Shown here piece by piece: positions 59,080-64,000 of a stretch of DNA of 64,000 nt. The stretch comes from Ligula intestinalis. Its lineage: Eukaryota > Platyhelminthes > Cestoda > Diphyllobothriidea > Diphyllobothriidae. Under the pieces are notes generated by a model, which saw only the letters and a program-made list of their open reading frames with translations, was not told the DNA's origin and made no database searches. The stretch lies in the NCBI GenBank assembly GCA_036362985.1, contig JAYGXS010000004.1, forward strand, positions 47,656,670-47,720,669, written 5' to 3'. Positions within the stretch are counted from its first letter, which is position 1. Each line of letters begins with the position of its first letter. Made by a program: the position numbers and the translations under genes.

Positions 59080-62000
59080 TTGAAAGGTGACCCTAATGCA
59101 AGGGGACATATGTCAGAGGAAAATTGCACCGCTGGCGATCCTTCTTGCTCTGAGGATTCCAAAAGTGTTGAAAAGGATCCCCTTGACCAAAAGAACTACT
59201 TAGTTGTTCAGGTTTCATCCTCCTATTCTACTCCATGCTATTTCAAAGAGCCTTTATTAGAATTTGTAGAAACAAATCCATGGTACGAGGGGAAGTGTAA
59301 ACACCATAACGGACATACAAAGCCACAAGCAATTCCCATGAATTCCTTGGGATCTTCAAATGACAATAGGGCTTCTGCTACTCATGTCTCTGATGACGAA
59401 TCCGCGACGGATATCGAAACGTCAGGCGAATAAACATATTGTCCCAGCGATCGAGTCTTCTTCTTCTTCTCAATAGGGCTTCCCTTGACCGCCAAAATTG
59501 TATAGCTGTTGAGGGTCTATCCGAGTCCCATGCACCTACTCTGAAGGAAAGAACTGACGCGGACGTTGATAAGTTTCAGGAGCTGGTAGGCGAAATACCC
59601 CAACTGAGAGAGACAGTGACAGTTCGTGCAGCGTTAAGGATAGGTAAACAAGTTAGTGAACGGTCGGAAATTGTCCGACCTCGACCTATCAGAATAGTTT
59701 TGGACAACAAAGAAAAATTGAACTTGATTCTATCTCTAAAAACCAGCCTCCGCCAATCACATATGGTTGTTTTTTGGTAGGGATTCCTTGTGGGGCCGCT
59801 TGGGAGCGTGTGAAGCGTGCCCCCAGGCTCACGGGCACCTAATTTTAGGCGAGTGGACGGATGGGGCATGTGAGGGAACAAATAAGATCGCAATTATTAT
59901 GTAAAATAAAATAAGTTATGAAGGTAAGTAGGGACGCGTACTCAAACCTCGGACGGGGACACTGAAGCATGCTCTAATATCATTGCTAACCCCCAAACGG
60001 ACCAACGGCGAGCGCATGTATGCCAGGAGAGTGAGCCCCAACCTCGGTCGAGGTCATGGAGGTACATTTTCTAGTGGTACCGCCAACATCAACTAGAAAA
60101 AAGATAACGCAGTACAAAAGTGGGAAGATGGTGGAAGTCGGCCTACTTAAAATGTGTAAGTAGGAGATTATTCCCGTAGTTAATTTAAAAGGCTAATTTT
60201 GCTTAAGATACTGACTAAGCGATCTTTTATGCGGTGGCCTTCCAAGCACCACTCTGCATTTCCATACCATCATCAAATCCCCGCCGGCTCAACGGATGGC
60301 GTGTAGAAAACCTGGAAAATTATGTGTAATTCAACCTACTTCAAGAAGTAAGTAGGTGGCTATAATACATAGGAACCTTTAGAAGACCCACTTGGAAACC
60401 TTACCATTTTTTTCGGTTGGGCTACTCCCCATCGGAGCGTCTGAAACGCAGAGAATTGGTACGGAACTAAATGAGAGACTAATAGCTGGTGAGAGAAATC
60501 TGGCTCTCGTCAGGGGACGAATAATTCAGAAAATTTCGACATTTATCTGGAAGCAGCTAATGCTCATGATGGCTGCGGCACAGTAGTATTGGCAAACTCG
60601 CACCAAAATGAAGTAGACAATGCGGAAGGTTGCCGACTAAAATTTCTGTATACCGACGCTCAGAGTATATTCTTGAAGCTAGGTATACTTTGAATACAGT
60701 TCTCCGGTCTGTCTTCTGATGTTATATTCATAACAGAAACATGGATTCACAGAGCATCAGTTATTCCACAGTTGAGCTATCCGGATATCAAGTATTTAGG
60801 TAAGGCCAGGTGAAACGCCAGGATGGAAGAGTTGATATATATGTAAACAGCAACTTAAGTATGTGCGAGAGGACTGAAACGATTACCACCGCTATAGAAG
60901 CTATTTGGCTGACAATTAAGGCACGGGGGTCGTAGCCTCTGGAATCCGTGACCGTCTACCGACCACTGCCAACAGACAATGATGTAGATTCATGTTTATT
61001 GGAGTGCATAAAGGAGCTGAACAATCCACCTGATGTTGTACTCATAGGCGACTTGAATGTGTCCAGCATCAGTTGGATCGGTTTGCAGGCGAAGTGCTCT
61101 AAGCAGGAATTTCATCGCCATCTTCTAAAATGAAACTTGATGCTTCTCTTACACAATACATCCTCGTTCCAACGAGAGCACGTAGAGAGCAACATGCGTG
61201 TTGTTTAAACGTAGTCTTCACCAAGCATCCTGATAGTATAAACGAGGTATGCTGCCTACTTCCACTTGGGCAGAGTGATCAGGCTGTACTTTCCTGCGAT
61301 TATTGTCTATATTCTGTACCTCCTGCAATAAACGAACCGAGGCCGAATATGTGACGGGGCGAATTCTCTCAAATGAAAGCAGAGGCATCGCAAATATACT
61401 GGGATCTCCTTTTCTCCGGGATGTCACTGAGGACTGGAATCAATTTGAGGAGCTTTTGTTGTATCTAATGCTAAGTCACTGCTCACTATCAGTGCCCAAG
61501 CTATCCAGTCAACCTCAGTGGCTGACAAGAGATCTAAAAATAAAGGTCAATAGGAAAGGAAGGCTTTGATAAAAATTTGTGGAGCAAACCGTAATGAATC
61601 TTTCAAATAATTTAAAATTCATCGGACCGAGGTAATGCTTTGGTTTTAAAAAGACGATGGGTTTTCGAGTGTGATTTGCTCTATCGAGCAGTCAGAAATT
61701 CCGAGTTGCTATACAGCTGCAGATCCCCGAAAAAAGATCCTGTGACACCTGCCAGCACTGTTTTTTTAGATCATGTGCTACAAACTATAGACAGTGGTTT
61801 TGTCCTTCACACAGTTTATTTTGATTTCACTATGCCCTTTGATTGTGTTGACCATGATCTTCTCCTCATAAAATTTGCCTATTTCGACATGGGAAACAAG
61901 CTTCTGAATTTAATATCCTACTACCTGGATGCTCGCACACGAGTTTAAATTTCTCATATTGTCTCCAACCCAACACAGGCGAGGAGTGGAATTATTCGGC

Positions 62001-63270
62001 ATAGTGTACTTGGCCCACTCATATTTTGCTTTTTTTCAGCGATGTTCATGACTTTTTTCAGTATGGTAGGTCCTTTATGTACGCTGACGATTTAAAAGTA
62101 GTCTCTCGACAAGCCGGCAGATTGCAGCATCGTGCTCGAGCGCATAAAAAGTATCTTCAGGTCTTTGCCCAGCGGTGAAGCAAATGGCGCCCTTCCCTGT
62201 TTTGGGACGAATGCTCCGTTATGGCTGCTGGCGACTGCCAGCAACCTGAACTAAGGATAGACTGTCATGACATAAATGTGTCCGGAGTTAGTAAGGATCT
62301 GGGCATATCATATTCTGATAGTCTTACTCTGTCAGAACACACTGTCCTGATTGTCTCAAAAGCTCACAGAACTACCGAATTTATTCACAGAAATTTTAAA
62401 ACAATAAAAATTAGAACCAGTTTTTTATAATACATATGGAAGACCTGGTCTGGAATACTGCTCGTTTCTATTTAGCCTTATGTGCTCTCGTGAACGAAAA
62501 AAAATAGAATCGGCCCAAAATTTCTTCAATAAAATGATTTTCTCTTCACAACACCATAACCTGTCCTAAAAACAGCATTGTAAACTTCCTAACCTGGAGT
62601 CCTTGTGGTTTCGCAGATTATAAAAAAGGACTATTTTTATTGTTTAAATTTTTAAATGGTCGTGCTTTTAATGTCCTTAGTACTCTGTGCCAGCTCGACC
62701 ACTCTCAGTGCACCAGTCATCGAGATTTGTTTTACTATTTCCTACGGAACGTGCAGTTGCATATCGCCAATTTTTATCAGTCAATGCCATAGAAATTTGG
62801 AATAAACTACCCAGAACTATCAAAAATCCGCAAAGCTAGCCCTTTTTTAAGAGAATTGTTTAGACTCTTCAACAGTCAAGACAACTTTTATGAATTTTTA
62901 GTGCTTATTCGATGGAATGTCTCTTCCAATTTTATGGCGTTTGCAGATTCTGAACCCTGTGCTAGGCTTCATGTTGAGGGCAATAGTAATGAATCTGCAG
63001 CTTATCCTTCAGCGGACAGTGAGCAACCATCAGTCGACACACAATCCCCTGGTGCCGAATGCTGGATCTGTAAAACTCAAGTGAGATTGGCAACACTGTG
63101 CTCATGTGTAAACCCTTATCCATCCCGAACTTCAAGGAGTTGCAGTTTTTTCTCCTAAATACGCTAGAGATAATGATTCAGGAGTATTTTTTCACTGTCA
63201 AATCCATTCTTTACTGAATATATGTTTTGACCATGCCTGTAAACTGGCAATCAATAAATAAGTTAACTTA
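59080..63270 (+). mobile_element. Near-full-length family B LINE (ORF1, endonuclease, RT), inactivated
   Basis: ORF1 parts lie at 59,080-59,433 and 59,439-59,775: an acidic N-terminus, then QNCIAVEGLSESHAPTL, VDKFQELVGEI and RPRPIRIVLDN. The ORF1 end (SPSERLKRREL, GERNLALVRG) is at about 60,411-60,540, after a foreign insertion. EEP endonuclease remnants follow (VYRPLPTDNDVD, VLIGDLNVSSISW, LPLGQSDQAVLSC). RT motifs are VYFDFTMPFDCVDHDLL (about 61,805), then MYADDLKVV (about 62,080), then DLGISYSDSLTLSEH and the C-terminal IEIWNKLPRTI. The 3' end is 'aataaataagttaacttaac' near 63,255. Many stops and frameshifts show that it is dead. It reveals the full domain order of family B. Confidence 0.8.
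59776..60405. mobile_element. ~630-bp TIR-bearing insertion inside LINE ORF1
   Basis: It splits ORF1 of the surrounding LINE between a Val-Phe codon run and the SPSERLKRREL block. Its ends are imperfect inverted repeats: 'ggtagggattccttgtgggg' on the left against 'ggtaaggtttccaagtgggt' (reverse complement of the right end), 15 of 20 matching. It is flanked on both sides by T runs that may be the target duplication. The interior has no long ORF but has two small hairpins around CCTACTT/AAGTAGG near 60,141 and 60,333. A MITE-like non-autonomous DNA transposon is the best reading. Confidence 0.55.
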
Positions 63271-64000
63271 ACTCGAAAATCCCGTTATTCTGAAATATAT
63301 GAATACCTTTATCCTATAATTGCGCGTAACCTCGTCTTTCCTCAGGGATTCTAGATCATTTCAATTAATCTGTTGCTCGAGGACGTCAGTCGTGCTTCAG
63401 AAATGACATGCTATGTGGTTGATCCAAGAAACTTATAAAAATCTTTGTATGAATAATGGAAGCTAGCCAAACCTCACCCAATTAACAAGTTTTCGAGGAA
63501 ATGGACAGAATTACTATGAGGCTTCGACTCGATATCGGCTGTTTTGTTCTCATTTACTTTCGGGTACAGAAAATCTTCCGTTTTCCTACGAGTTACAATT
63601 ATGTCAAAACAATTCTTAGTTTTTGAACGAATGCGCAGATTTAGTTTGAACTCCTAACGAGTATAGATATGGAGGTCCTCAAGTAAAATGTATGCACCTT
63701 TTCAATGATAAGTAACTTGGTGTTCATTAGAATTTTATTATTTCGATGAAGTAGAAATATTTACAAGCATTATTGCATTGTTTTTTCACTGCATCCTGAC
63801 TATTGCAACAGTGGCTGAATTGAGAAAAGCCATTGAACATTAATACATCCCACTACCAAGGGAATTGTTTCGTACTGTGTGCGATTACATTGCTTTGCGT
63901 TGTCAGCAGTGTCATGATCAAAATGGGCGTCAGTTTGAGAAGATTCAATGAAAAACCATAAAATGATACTTGTAAATATTTAAAATTTTTTTACAATACT
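63271..64000. other. Non-genic stretch
   Basis: AT-rich sequence after the LINE; nothing recognised. Confidence 0.4.

Noticed and set aside
1..64000. Search for CRISPR arrays, rRNA, bacterial operons or phage genes
   Set aside because: No regularly spaced repeats, rRNA blocks or bacterial gene layout were seen; the window is eukaryotic.

Overview
This window is nuclear DNA of a flatworm-like metazoan. It has spliced genes with large, repeat-filled introns, one 36-bp micro-intron, and many decayed copies of CR1/jockey-type non-LTR retrotransposons. I infer a tapeworm, possibly of the diphyllobothriid group, from gene style and repeat load; no marker in the window proves the species. There are no bacterial operons, CRISPR arrays, rRNA genes or convincing tRNA genes. 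One assembly gap (10 N) lies at 45,060-45,069.

Four host genes are supported by homology and by splice phases that fit without a remainder. MRPS14 (mitoribosomal uS14m) is on the + strand at 21,872-22,902. A SMIM15-like small membrane protein is on the - strand at 26,492-29,161. MTG1 (mitoribosome assembly GTPase) is on the - strand at 29,442-37,476. DAP3/MRPS29 (mitoribosomal mS29) is on the + strand at 47,107-53,112. Three of the four act on the mitochondrial small subunit or mitoribosome assembly. MTG1 and SMIM15 are head-to-tail only 280 bp apart, with a strong splice acceptor directly before the SMIM15 ATG, so they may be an SL trans-spliced polycistron.

The rest is mostly mobile DNA. 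0-8 kb: CR1-like LINE relics, partly nested and head-to-head. 7.7-11.1 kb: an LTR element with two 97-98% identical 423-bp repeats around a 2.5-kb interior that has gag-like ORFs but no pol. 12-17.5 kb: two LINE families, one inserted into the other to make a chimeric ORF. 17.7-20.6 kb: an LTR-like stretch, an 847-bp foldback element, a related half copy and a 270-bp MITE. 37.7-43.8 kb: LINE A fragments, a decayed Ty3/gypsy integrase and the best-preserved LINE A reverse transcriptase. 44.7-46.6 kb: an inverted pair of LTR-like units around the gap, a third copy, a perfect 46-bp palindrome and a third foldback relative. 55-63.3 kb: LINE relics, including one near-full-length LINE (ORF1, endonuclease, RT) whose ORF1 is interrupted by a TIR-bearing insertion. 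Foldback hairpins also sit inside introns of MTG1 and DAP3.
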